Positions 35,321 through 45,803 of a DNA stretch of 64,000 nucleotides are shown one piece after another. Below the pieces are notes generated by a model. It was given only the letters and a program-made list of their open reading frames with translations. It searched no databases and was not told where the DNA came from. The stretch's first letter is position 1; each line of letters begins with the position of its first letter. The stretch spans positions 790,596 to 854,595 of the forward strand of contig ML213514.1 in assembly GCA_004369045.1 (NCBI GenBank), given 5' to 3'. The position numbers were made by a program, and so were the translations under genes. The DNA comes from Heliocybe sulcata (lineage: Eukaryota; Basidiomycota; Agaricomycetes; Gloeophyllales; Gloeophyllaceae).

Positions 35321-36139
35321 TCACTCGAATGTCAGAATGACACGGTCCCCCTTAGGGTCAGGCTTCTTCGTCACGTTCACCTTGCAGTCGATCATGGACA
35401 TAATGCCGTCACCGAACTAGGCAGCAGGGAAATGACGGGTCAGATGCCATGCCAGACGTACAAAGCTCTGACAAACCTTCTCATGGATAACCGCCTGGAC
35501 GCAGAGAGCTTGTCAGTTATAATCCGCCTGCGCACATTCCGCGAAACAAGCAGACCTTGATAGCGTGGCCGTACACCATCACACCCTGCAAGGTATTGAG
35601 CATGCCGCGGCGTTGAACGCATTAACTTACTGACCTCAAACAGGCGGTAGAGTACAGGGTCACGGGGAGGAATCTCACCCATAGCCGCGCGGTTGGGCCA
35701 CCAGCTCTCGCCCAGCTCGGCCTGAATTTGAGCCGACGGAAGATCGAGGACCTTCGCCAGGCCCTCCAGGTCCTCAGGCGATAGTTTTGCCTATCGATGT
35801 AGCTCAAGTCTCAGGAAATGGGAGAACAGTAGTGCAATGTTCCGACAGACCTGGGCATAGAAGACAGCCGCCACCCACATCTCATCCTTGCCAATGGCTT
35901 TACCAATCTGGTCAAAAGTGAGACCTAAGCACAAGGTTTAATACTCTCAGATCGCAGCTCGAGAAGCAGTCAATGGCAGGTCCTCGCCTTTGGCAGCCTT
36001 GGCCTCGAACAAACGAGCACATATTGGAGGAAGCTCTGAGTAAGGAGAGATGTTCGCCGCAGCTTTCTAGGTTCACCGGTACGACTCAGGGGACGAGCAT
36101 GACCACGGTGAAATCGCAACTCACGAATGTCTGGGCCAT
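35321..36139 (-). CDS. cyn1: Cyanate hydratase (cyanase)
   Basis: Cyanase turns cyanate and bicarbonate into ammonia and carbon dioxide and works as a decamer in the cytosol. The spliced product is about 160 residues, the normal length: [24 protein letters not shown], then [20 protein letters not shown] (the helix-turn-helix-like N-terminal domain), [29 protein letters not shown] (the catalytic Arg and Glu), VMVYGHAIK, and [15 protein letters not shown] with the catalytic Ser, ending VILTFE. Exons include a 15-base first exon (36125-36139), a 30-base exon and an 18-base exon (AVIHEK). All catalytic residues are kept, so the enzyme should be active. It shares a divergent neighbourhood with the SDHAF3 gene. 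Confidence 0.92.
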
Positions 36140-36184
36140 GGTCGAGACAAGGAAGGGATTGCATGTGAGAAGGGACGACGCCGC

Positions 36185-36192
36185 CTTATATA
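36185..36192 (-). promoter_or_regulatory. TATA box of the cyanase gene
   Basis: On the minus strand TATATAAG lies about 46 bases before the start codon at 36139. Confidence 0.55.
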
Positions 36193-36619
36193 GTTTGGGC
36201 GGGCTATGACAGATGAACTCGGAGCGACGGAATAGCTTTCCCGGCGATCTTATCTACAGGACACGTGACAGATGGAATCCCCCAATGAGCAGCGATCCTT
36301 CCCATGCACGGAAGCAGAAGGAAAGTGCAGCATGGTATGTTCAGCAGAATGAGAAAGTTCGGCCAAGGTAAATGGGATACCGGAACCTAGGTACTGGCGT
36401 AGTGCTGTTGATGTGTAAGGTTGCCGCTGAGGTGAAGCCGAACATTAGACGAGGTAACAGGCACGAAGGAGCCCATCAATGCGCTTCTAGGAATGATTGG
36501 AGACCATCTTCAAATGCCGACGTCGACAGACTGCAGAATGAACCCGGAGTGGCAGCAGGGTCCAGACCGTACGACGTCGCACATACTGAATAGAGTGCAA
36601 GTGGAGCAGCCTGATGGGG

Positions 36620-37102
36620 TCATTGACTAGAGCCGTTTCCTCCATCGCCTTCGGGGATTACGCTGGGATTCCACACATTCTTCGTGGCATGCATGAGCTC
36701 GTATAACTGTCCTAATTGCTCCGCAGACATCTAGACAACGAGATTCCAGTTATAAGTACGCGCTTAAGCGACAGAGTACACGAGCACACACCTTCTCTAC
36801 GAGCATTGGATCAAGCTTTTTACCAGAGAAATTCTGAGCATCAGTGCCACTAGGCAGCTCATCAAGATATATTTTCCATTGGGATAAGAAACCGATGATG
36901 TGGACGGGATTAGTTACGTCCCTGTGGCGACGGAATTCTACGCAAATCAGAAAGCATTTTTGTTTTAACAAGACGGAAGACAACGCGTACCTGCCTTCAC
37001 ATAATCGTCTCCGAGAGAGCGCATTTCAAGGGGCAAAGCGCGGTGCGCTCTGAGAAGTCGTCGGTACAAACTAAAAAGCTTTAGCGAGTAGTTAGGTGGC
37101 AT
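36620..37102 (-). CDS. SDH7: Succinate dehydrogenase assembly factor 3 (ACN9/SDHAF3), LYR protein
   Basis: Three exons give MPPNYSLKLFSLYRRLLRAH, RALPLEMRSLGDDYVKAEF, RRHRDVTNPVHIIGFLSQWK, then DPMLVEK and MSAEQLGQLYELMHATKN. The L-Y-R tripeptide near the N-terminus and the order of motifs match SDHAF3 (yeast Sdh7/Acn9), a mitochondrial matrix factor that helps insert iron-sulphur clusters into the Sdh2 subunit of complex II. Length is about 122 residues, usual for the family. Introns of about 50-60 bases are canonical. The N-terminus is short and basic and may serve as the matrix targeting part. Confidence 0.9.
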
Positions 37103-37560
37103 ATAGAGGCAATTGCATACGGAATTGGAGGTAACAAAGATGCACCAGCTTCCCGAATGTTCAGCGGTCTCTTCGTCACGGATTCCGCTAGTCTTACGAA
37201 TGAACACCGCATGCTGGCGACGAAGAGAGCGATCTGGGGTGTGAAAAGAACTGTCGCAAGCGTAGTCCGATGACTCTGTTTCAGACTCTTTGGGTTGCAG
37301 TGCCACAAACCAATGAATGAACGCGCACGATGTGTCGGACTTCAAATTTTCAAAGACTCAACGCGAGGAGTTGTTGTGGCATATTTGTCAACAACTTGGG
37401 ATTGTAACATATCCAAATAACGCCCGCCACCTGAGCCACACTCTTACTCTCCTCGCTATTAGCGAGTGGCTATGATGTTATCATTATAACTTGACCACAC
37501 ACTAGTCAATCACTCTGGATAAAAGACTTTCTCTGGTATCTGTAATAGTATTATCTCTGT
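37103..37560. other. Divergent promoter region of SDHAF3 and DUF4604 genes
   Basis: No gene. A GATAAAAG motif at about 37518 lies some 40 bases before the plus-strand start at 37561 and may be its TATA element. Confidence 0.45.
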
Positions 37561-38241
37561 ATGGCGCCCAAGGAGCCCAGTCGAGCTCAACTCTCCTCAC
37601 GCCTCGCATACCAGCAGCATACTCCCTCCTTCCTCCAGAAATTCAAGAACCGCGTCGCCGGCATCGAAGATGATGAAGACGAGGAAGAGGAATATGAGTA
37701 TGACGGCTCCGGACGTCCACCTATACCCAAGAGGCCGCCGATCCCTGAGCGACCTCCTGATAATCCCGGGAGCGCAGACGAGCTTGACGAGGAGGATGCT
37801 GACGACGAGAAGCCGCAGGTAGTTGTGCTGAAGGAGGGAAGGCACATGACGGAGCTGGAGGCAGAGAATGAGCGACGGAAAGGTACGTGCTTGACCCTCC
37901 GACTGTGGCATGGGTTTAATGCGGCTGTCCTGCTAGCCAAGGGCTTGGCACCCGTAGACGATTCCTTTGACACTCTCGCAAAGGATGTCAAGAGCTCCAA
38001 GGCGACAGCATTGTCTGATACGTCGAAGCAGGAACCTGCGGCTAAACCTCCTGAACAGCAAACCGGGCTTTCCTTTTCCTCCTCCAAATCTGCACTGAAG
38101 CACGGAAAGAGGAAAGCAGTTGGCGAATTGCGAGATGAGGGGAAAGCATCAGAATCTTCGTCTGCACCGACTGGTAAAGGTTCTAAGAAGAAAGCGAAGA
38201 AACCAGAGAAGAAGCTCTTATCGTTTGGGGATGACGCTTAG
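37561..38241 (+). CDS. DUF4604 protein (KIAA1143-like)
   Basis: It starts MAPKEPSRAQLSSRLAYQQH, followed by TPSFLQKFKNRVAGIEDDED, the conserved N-terminus of DUF4604 proteins, then an acidic run, Pro-rich repeats (PPIPKRPPIPERPP), VVVLKEGRHMTELEAENERR and a Lys-rich tail ending KKLLSFGDDA. The order and length fit the small nuclear family related to human KIAA1143, of unknown function. A likely 54-base intron at 37883-37936 has GT-AG ends, keeps frame and contains no stop, so retention would still give a full protein 18 residues longer. Confidence 0.85.
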   Translation: MAPKEPSRAQLSSRLAYQQHTPSFLQKFKNRVAGIEDDEDEEEEYEYDGSGRPPIPKRPPIPERPPDNPGSADELDEEDADDEKPQVVVLKEGRHMTELEAENERRKGTCLTLRLWHGFNAAVLLAKGLAPVDDSFDTLAKDVKSSKATALSDTSKQEPAAKPPEQQTGLSFSSSKSALKHGKRKAVGELRDEGKASESSSAPTGKGSKKKAKKPEKKLLSFGDDA

Positions 38242-38639
38242 GTCCCGAGCTTCGAAACAACCACTCCAAACGATGCGTTCATCTGCGAGCTGTAAGCTCC
38301 CCTTACAGGTAGCCCTATCCTCAAATGCTGGTTCGAGAGACCCAGTTCCTGCTGCAAAGTATACGCCCTTCCCGAGTTAGGTGAGGCCGGACGCTCCCTG
38401 ACATTCTGTCTAGCACTGTCCTCGGTACGCCGAATCTTGAAATCTATTATGAGTAACGCTCGCTACTGGATTACAACGTTTTACGATACACCTAGTAACT
38501 TGCTGTATAGGGACGATCAGCAGCCCAAACTGACTTTCGTACTGATTACAAAAGAATGAGGTACACTATCAATATAAGATGTCCGTCCAAGAGTGTCCAT
38601 GCAAACAATGCCCCGGAACCACAAATCCGCACGAATTCA
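38242..38639. other. Convergent 3' intergenic region
   Basis: DUF4604 and the 595-residue gene end facing each other here. No gene or motif seen. Confidence 0.4.
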
Positions 38640-40427
38640 TCACTTGAAGACATGCAAACGTTTTCGTATCCTGTCGACCATGCTACCCGTCCGTCCCAAA
38701 GGCTCCGACGCACGTCGTGCTCGGTCTTGAGAAGAAGTTGATCCTTCCTGTGCTGAGCAGCTCGAGTATGGTGAAGGGCCTGGGGTACTCATGGCGAAAG
38801 GATCTCTCTCTGGCGCAGTCGCCTGGATGAACAGCGTCTCCTCGCTCTTACTATTCTCATCAGGACCGAGATCCTCCGGGCGCTCCACATGGCCCAGGCG
38901 GAACAGCGACTTCGCGCGGATACGGTGCGACCGGCCAGAGCGCTGGGACCCGACAGACGCCGATACAGGCGGAGGCGACATGCCGGGGTTCGAGCTGGGA
39001 GACTCGGGGATGGCGTAGAGCATGTTTGGGCTCAGCGGTAGTGGATGCGACTGCGAGCGCCGTCGTGCAGCTGTGGGAGATTCAAGGTGGAGTTGCAGCG
39101 CCGGCGGGGGGCGTGGGGGGTGAAGGGAAGGTGCGGGTGAAGAAGAGGGTGGAAGCGCGGTCCAGCGCGTAAGAGAAAATGCGGTTGTCCTCCGGCGGGC
39201 GTGGCCTGGAGAGGGTGACACGGGAGGCTCCGGCTGCGCGCGGCTCCATGCAGGAAAGTCGGATTCGGAAGGAGTGACGGAGTAGCGCGTCTCGAGGTAA
39301 CGCCCCCGGTGGCGAGGCTCTGCGAATTGCGGCAAGGTGGGCGAAGGCGGCGGGTCGCGGTCAGACGCGAAGATGAGTTCCTCTCCCACCATGTCAAAGT
39401 CGTTCAACAGATCCCAGACGTATTCTGGGATATGTACGGGATCTTGGTTAATGTACTCGGCTGCCAGCGATCCTGAGAGTCTGCGGAGCAGCGGGTGTAT
39501 GTTTCGTTCAGTCAGTTTAAGCGGTTTGTAGATGATGGCGGTGCCGCTTCGCATGTCCTGAGGAAGGCGATCATCGTCCCACGTCGATAAGACCGATTCG
39601 CTCGCAGTGGATGCAGTATAGGAACGGCCACGCGTTGCGTGCGCATTGCCAAGGCGGCTCCAGCGTTGAGAGAGCGGCCGTGTTTTTGTGGTATCATGTG
39701 AAGCAGAGAGGGTATCTGAAGTCTTCCGAGGAATTAAGATGTCGGGAAGAGGATTCGATTTCCATAGCGTCCTGGGAGAAAGTGGTCGAAGACGCGTGGG
39801 TGATGATAAGTCTTTAACGGTCCTGACGCGTGGAGTGTCGTCCAATCGTATGGGCTCTAAGCTTCGTGGACGTGACGTCGTGCAAATCTTTGTCGGGGAT
39901 CGTTCGAAAAACATGGAAAGATTCTTGCGCTGTCTCGACTCGTGGGCGGTCGTGGTGCCATCAGCGTACGGATAGACATGCAAATTTGTCTTGAGCGTGT
40001 GGACCTTCTCCTCTACGACATGTTCATCGTCTTCGAGTCGCGAGCATCTTCTCTCGGCCATCCACCTTTCTCTCTGTATCTGAGCCACAGTTTGCCCGTC
40101 GAATTCAGCTCCGTCAGCCAATTGCACACGTAAATCTTGGAGCCGTTCCTTTGTATCGTCCACGACCGACTTCATGTATGCAGCAGCAGATTCCAGGGCG
40201 AGAACCAGGGATTCGCGACGGGCTCGCTCTGGATTCTTGAGCGCAGACTTTAGAGCCTCGTATGAGCGCCGGTACCGCTGTTCTCTCTGTGCCCTGAGAA
40301 CAGCCGAGTCTGCCCGGCGATGCACCACTATGGGTCGGGGGACTGCAGTCAGCGGTGTGGAGATGAACTGATTCGGCACGCCAAACGTATGGCCTGTGTT
40401 AGGTGTACTACACTCAGGGTATATCAA
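38640..40427 (-). CDS. Conserved-looking protein of unknown function, 595 residues
   Basis: A single uninterrupted frame starts MIYPECSTPNTGHTFGVPNQ and ends DRIRKRLHVFK. Residues about 55-150 look like a charged coiled coil (RREQRYRRSYEALKSALKN region, then LEDDEHVVEEKVHTLKT). The middle and C-terminal parts are rich in Ser, Pro and Arg, with many RxxS sites suggestive of kinase targets (for example RRRTTAFSLT). No signal peptide or membrane segment and no known domain. Its length without a stop in one frame makes it a sure gene, although an upstream exon may exist. Confidence 0.75.
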   Translation of the reverse strand: MIYPECSTPNTGHTFGVPNQFISTPLTAVPRPIVVHRRADSAVLRAQREQRYRRSYEALKSALKNPERARRESLVLALESAAAYMKSVVDDTKERLQDLRVQLADGAEFDGQTVAQIQRERWMAERRCSRLEDDEHVVEEKVHTLKTNLHVYPYADGTTTAHESRQRKNLSMFFERSPTKICTTSRPRSLEPIRLDDTPRVRTVKDLSSPTRLRPLSPRTLWKSNPLPDILIPRKTSDTLSASHDTTKTRPLSQRWSRLGNAHATRGRSYTASTASESVLSTWDDDRLPQDMRSGTAIIYKPLKLTERNIHPLLRRLSGSLAAEYINQDPVHIPEYVWDLLNDFDMVGEELIFASDRDPPPSPTLPQFAEPRHRGRYLETRYSVTPSESDFPAWSRAQPEPPVSPSPGHARRRTTAFSLTRWTALPPSSSPAPSLHPPRPPPALQLHLESPTAARRRSQSHPLPLSPNMLYAIPESPSSNPGMSPPPVSASVGSQRSGRSHRIRAKSLFRLGHVERPEDLGPDENSKSEETLFIQATAPERDPFAMSTPGPSPYSSCSAQEGSTSSQDRARRASEPLGRTGSMVDRIRKRLHVFK

Positions 40428-41368
40428 CCTCCCAAGCTGGGCTGAGATGGATGAATATGCACGTACTATGGCCCTGCTGAAAATTCTCTAGGAGTGAGAA
40501 CGGCTTCGGAGCTCCTGAACCTTCTACTGTACTGGAGATGCGAATTAGTTGAACATTCTTCAAGGGCAGATGAGCTGCTTACTCGTGAAGTACTGTGAAC
40601 GCGCTGCAAATGTTCTGTCTTGATACGCAGTCCGGAAACACTCTCGTCGGAAAGTGTTCGATTGGGCATTGGGAGCGCACATATCTGGACACCGATCATG
40701 CAAGCAATGTCGGCCGGATAACTAAAAGATGGAAAATGAAGTACCCCACAAGCAGGAAGAATGAAGGAATGTGGGTCACAGCGCCAGCGTGTCAGACGAG
40801 AAGCTACTCAGTAGACTGGGATTCCTCAGGTCGACGCGGGTACATAAACAGTCAGGATCTGACAGAAAGAAGCAAGCCGTTGCGTGGAAGCGTCTGGCGG
40901 CCTTGATACGGTCGTTTACACCGTCGGTAACGCCGGACTGCCACAAGCCCCTATATATTTCCCGTTTAGGACATGCCCGAGGGCCAGGAACAGGCCCAGT
41001 GGCAGAAGAACATCGCCAGTTTGCTGTTTCATGTTGCAGAGAGCCGCTGAAGCTCGACATCAGAATGCATACTGAACGTTTAACGCCACGGTCGTCGCAG
41101 CGCGAAAAGTTTAAGATAAGTTTACGGTCGGTGCCGCCATGCGTCCCTTGACGGACTGCCGACATTATCATAATCGATTCTTAGCATGGGTATTTCATGG
41201 TACGGACTCTGTGTCCTTGAATAGTGGTGCCCAATACCAGACTCACATCACTCAGACACCGCGTACGTTTCGTGCCACAGTGATAGCAGTGCTGAATGCC
41301 GTCACTCCAGCTGATGCCACAACGGCAGACACAAAGTCCCGAAGGTTCCTCTAGCTAATGGACTGGTA
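40428..41368. other. Intergenic region before the CorA gene end
   Basis: Only short open stretches on both strands; no recognisable gene. Confidence 0.4.
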
Positions 41369-43485
41369 TCAATCATGCGTCCGCAAGCTCCTGCTTTGAA
41401 ATATCAACACCTATAACCTGCCAGAGCCGGATTGACGCACCTTCATCGACTGTCGCAACACATACCGCGATTCTATGTGATTCTTGAGGTTGACCAGATC
41501 TGCCCAACAAAATATCGCTGCGACGGTCCCTGTGACAGGCAGCGCAATTGCCCAATACCTACGACCTTCCGTGAGCGATTATCTCCCAGACCGCGCATAC
41601 CCGTTCACGTACCACTTGTCGCTCGTAGGCGGGTCCGTGTGTGTCGCCCAGAACCGATCAAAATTCATTCCCTAGTCCGAATTCTCAGAAGCTACGAGTA
41701 GATAATTGGACTGGACGCACAAAGTACCCGCTTATGAAAGTGAGAGGCAGCATTATCACAGTGACGAGCATCAAGCGCCGCCTGTGTGATAGGTAAATAC
41801 GAGTCAGGCATAGCCAAAGAGGTCGTAAAGCGTACATTGTATGGCCCATGGTGCCGGATGCCATCTGAATATCACGGGAAGGTCATTATCGGACGACCAT
41901 TAGTCGCATTGACAGCCGTACGTTGAAAGTGCAGTCGATCAGGTTTTCCGCCACCTGATCGAACATGTCCAGACTTGCTAGAATGTATTCTATATGGTCG
42001 AATACATCAGCCTAGCTGCGTATAAGCAACAAGTCTGGTCAGGCTGTTTGTTCTGTAGAAAGCCTCACCAGATACGTTTTGGCTGTAGGCGACAGATATC
42101 CCTGGACAGTTTTCGTTGATCCGCTCTGGTCATCGAAGGCCTCGGCCAGAGCAACGCAGCGGTCGATGTCATATCGTCGCAAACCATATATCAATGACCG
42201 GATAGGAGCCAGTGTTCGCTTGTGGAGAATGAGATCCCCGGAGATGATATGGACTATATTCGAATAAAAGGTCAAATGTGCACCCAAGACCCGTGGCGAT
42301 TTCTTACGATATCTGACGGTCTTCATCTTTGGGCTCATCAGTACCTGGCGTTCTAGTTTGAGAATACGGCCCTGATATTCTTCCACTACCTCCATAGCCT
42401 CGTCGACGACTGAAGGTATGTACCATTTTATTATGTAAATTGTAATGATAATGCGTTATGCAGGACGTACCGAGATCGATGAGGCCCTCGACCAGTACTG
42501 AACCGTCAGAGCTGGTCCTGAGGATGCCGTCAAGCAATTGTAAGCGCTCCGTAGTTGCCCTTGTGAAGTCCAGGTTAAGGTCCGGCGTGATGGAGATGAC
42601 GGTCCCTACAGTGATTCACGGGTCAAAAGTACGCGCAGCTAAGTAAACGGTTATACTTTACCATCACGAAAGAGACATATGAACATCGGCCGTATCCTGA
42701 CATTGACTCCCCCCTTCCGTAGCCCAGGAGGAGCTGTCGGACCACGTGACTGATACTGTTTGAGCTCTCTGCAGGGCACCAAAAACAATGGGCCTTACCT
42801 GACGATCTGAACCATCATCTTGGTTGTCTACCTCTCGCACCTGACTTATGACGGAGTGGTTGGACTTCCTATCGTATTCTGCATCGTCCACCCGCCCCGG
42901 GGATGAAGAGCGAGGTTTTGTGGTGATTTGATCTGTTTCGTGGTCTTTCCCCACTGTATGCCGAAGGATACGAAGGAATAGGTGTCGCGGGTAGTAGTCG
43001 GCCTTCGAAGCAACAGTACTCCGATGACCCAGGATATCTTCTAAAGCCAGGGGATGTAGCGCTAAAGTGTAAACGTCAGCCAGCATGGTCATTCACACCG
43101 TTAAAACCTTACAGTATTTCATTGCCAGCGCGCTCATAACATCCCAGCTTATACCGGAGACATTGATCCATCTAACCTTGACCCACGAATGCCTTACAGA
43201 CCGTACTGGATCTCTGAGCCAGTCAACAAACTCTTCATTCATCATCCTTTTCGCTTTCAGATTCGTCTTCGAGTAGTCCGTGATTTCGATTTGACAGTCT
43301 CTTTGGATATGGCCGTACATCACGAATGCGGAATAACGACGCGGGTCGATTCCAGGTTCCGCACCGATGATGGTTCCTCGCCCGGAGAGCATTGTGCTCG
43401 CTCGATGCATGTGAATGACTTTCCGGACTACGTCTCGGAATCGTTCCCCCGGGGTCAGGGATCCTTTATCAGATGTTGCCGCCAT
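41369..43485 (-). CDS. CorA-type divalent metal ion transporter
   Basis: The start is taken at MAATSDKGSLTPGERFRDVV; another in-frame ATG lies at 43557. A soluble N-terminal domain follows (VYTLALHPLALEDILGHRST, PRHLFLRILRH), then a long helical stalk (DEAMEVVEEYQGRILKLERQ, LSPTAKTYL, DVFDHIEYILASLDMFDQVA). The first membrane helix is LMLVTVIMLPLTFISGYF, directly followed by the signature GMNF, and the second helix is YWAIALPVTGTVAAIFCW with a basic end. This is the 2-TM-GxN layout of CorA/Alr/Mnr2 magnesium transporters. The GMN motif is cut from the preceding YF by an intron of about 50 bases (around 41662-41714), which makes it easy to miss. Location, plasma membrane or vacuole, is not shown. 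Confidence 0.85.
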
Positions 43486-44909
43486 GCTCGACGTCGAGGA
43501 AGTGGTCAAGGTGAGTCTGCGTGTAAGCACCTGGCTGCCGATTAGTGAGGTCAGCACCAGGCACCTTGCTGGACACGAACCTTTGTCCTACACCTGCGGG
43601 GATGAGATGTTGGACCTTACAGAATCACCAAGGTACCGACCACGAAGAAATCGTGAAGCCCTGTTGTAAGTGCTATCCCTCGCGTCCCTCGCGGACTCCA
43701 CACATTGCGCTGATGTATTAAGTACTGCCGATGGCTGTGTGCCTTCTGAGTTCAAAGGCTATTCCTGCGACTTCCTGGTGCTATTTATAAGTGCGTCTGT
43801 ATTTTAAGCGGATACTCACTTTACACTAACATCGCTCTGTCCAGGGTATCGTGAAGACAGCGGAACGAGTCATGAAGATCGCCAGCCTCATTCTATCCGG
43901 TGGTATCAACGGCTATCGCTTCGGGTTACCGGGTGTAAGAATCACTTGGTCGGCAGCAGACGAACAAGCCAGTACTCCAGTTGAGTTGGTGCGTGAAGGA
44001 TGCTTTTTCGGAGCCACAAGCGACGCCAGGACTACGTTCCTCCTCTTCCGCTCAGCTGGCGACTACGAAGGAGGTGAAGTCGGTTTTCTCACGGTCTTCA
44101 GGCTTTGTATCTCCAGAATCCAGCCGCCGATCCCAGAACCTGCCTCTTCCTTCTGTTTGTTGGATTTCCCTTTGATATGATGGAGATTTGTCACACCCAG
44201 CAGAGAGCGGTGGTGGCTTCAGTTTGCCAACCTGCGTGTGGCCGTCCTACAGTACCATGAAAGGCGAGCACGTGATGCAAACACGTCGGGGCTCGTCGGG
44301 GTGCTCAGCGGAGTCCCAAAACACCTCCTCCTTATTACTTCGCATACGGCTCTCCTTTAAGATCCTGACATGCAGTGGCTCACAATACCAGATAATACTG
44401 AGCATATTATTTACAGGACGCGTTGGAGTCTACGGACGGAAGAAGGATCGGAAGGCGTCGGAACGAATGCCAATCCTGAGAAGATGTCGCAGGCGCGAGC
44501 GTTGGGAAAGGGGCAGGCAGAGGCAAAGTACGTCTGCTACCTATTCTTTTGACGAAGATATGTCTTTTCATTCTCACAAATACTCTCCATCGTGATGCGC
44601 ATAGACTTGGATGCCATTTCCGAGTCTTCAAGGTTCGTCGTAATATACTTTGGCTTGCGACTACCGGTGCCTTCCCAAATCACTCTCAAATCTCATTAAC
44701 GCGTCACGATCATAGTTTACATGAACATACAAGAAAAGGGTATCCGAAGAACAGCCATGGAACAAGAAAGTGTGCGGGATAAAGGTCCGTATATCACGCC
44801 TCCGCATATTAAGTATCATCTCTCGACCATCATACTCCTTTTTTCACGCATATATGCACATTTTCACCACCCCATATTATTGCTCCGTCGCCATCACGTC
44901 GCCGCGGAA
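43486..44909 (+). other. Possible unrecognised plus-strand gene
   Basis: Several plus-strand pieces look coding and are separated by intron-like gaps: STRHLAGHEPLSYTCGDE and DLTESPRYRPRRNREALL (43556-43669), IVKTAERVMKIASLILSGG (43852-43910), and NANPEKMSQARALGKGQA (44465-44530). They could be exons of one multi-exon gene running from about 43.5 to 44.6 kb, divergent from CorA and convergent with DUF4112. I cannot join them with confidence or name the family. Confidence 0.3.
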
Positions 44910-45803
44910 TCACTTCCTCCACCAACTCTTCTTCCTCCCAGGCGTCTCAGGACCCCCTCCTGGCATCGGCTGACCCCCCGGAGAACTCGTTCCACTATCG
45001 ACTTCTTCCACAAAGCGACCCTGCGCTGCATTCGTCTGCTTCTTACTCATGGCCTTCCCCTTCCCCTTCCCGCCAACTTGTGCAGCAGCGCTGGCGTCTC
45101 CCGCACCCGGTTTGATGACATTCCTATCTCTGTCTGTAAGCTTCTGACCGGCGGGAGTCTGTCCCTCGCGTTCCGCCTTGAGCTTCAGGAATTCGTCTCC
45201 GCGGATGCGCAGGAACTCTTCCAAGAGAGCGGCATTGCGCGAGTTGGCTTTGAATGCGGCGAGGCAGATGTCGCCAGCGATAGGGACAAAGCCCATGCCC
45301 ATTGACGCGGCATTGTTCATCAACATTCTAGTCAACAACCAGTCTGGTATTCTATCATTGCTCTTGGTTCAGTCGCGTATGACCAGTTATTGCGATGCGC
45401 CACTCACTCAGCCTGCCGGGCTTTCCTAACGACCAGCACATAGTTCAACACCGCATCCGCAATGTCTCCGGCACCGGGTATAATTCCGATGACGAACGTC
45501 CATCCGAAGCGCATCCCGCAAATACGGAAGCCTTTGTCGAGATAGTGGGCTCTGCGTTGCACGGACTTCAGGACGCGCTGGTCACGGTCCGTCAGTCCTA
45601 ATGGCAAGGCACGCTAATGACAATTTCGAGATACAGTCAACATCCCGCCCAAAAAATTCCAGTATCAATGTACGCACCTTCCTCTTCTTCTGCTTCCCTC
45701 TGTCATTCGTGTAATACTCATATAAAGGATCCGAGGGCTGGTACTGCTCCAAGTGCTTCTGGAACAGTTTCTTGCCGTAGGTCTGAGCAAACGCAGAGGT
45801 CAT
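44910..45803 (-). CDS. DUF4112 protein
   Basis: Exons give MTSAFAQTYGKKLFQKHLEQ, then LTDRDQRVLKSVQRRAHYLD, then GFRICGMRFGWTFVIGIIPG with AGDIADAVLNYVLVVRKARQ, then LLTRMLMNNAASMGMGFVPI and AGDICLAAFKANSRNA. The two GxIPGAGD/VPIAGD-type segments are the DUF4112 hallmark and look like paired membrane or hairpin helices. The C-terminal tail is Lys- and Gly-rich and ends RKKSWWRK. The family is common in fungi and bacteria with unknown role; fungal members include the PH-domain-free Ptr-like small proteins. About 240 residues, three exons with normal introns. Confidence 0.8.

Noticed and set aside
37587-38087. Long minus-strand open frame rich in Ser
   Set aside because: It is the reverse of the acidic, Glu/Asp-rich DUF4604 coding sequence; low-complexity codons keep the other strand open.
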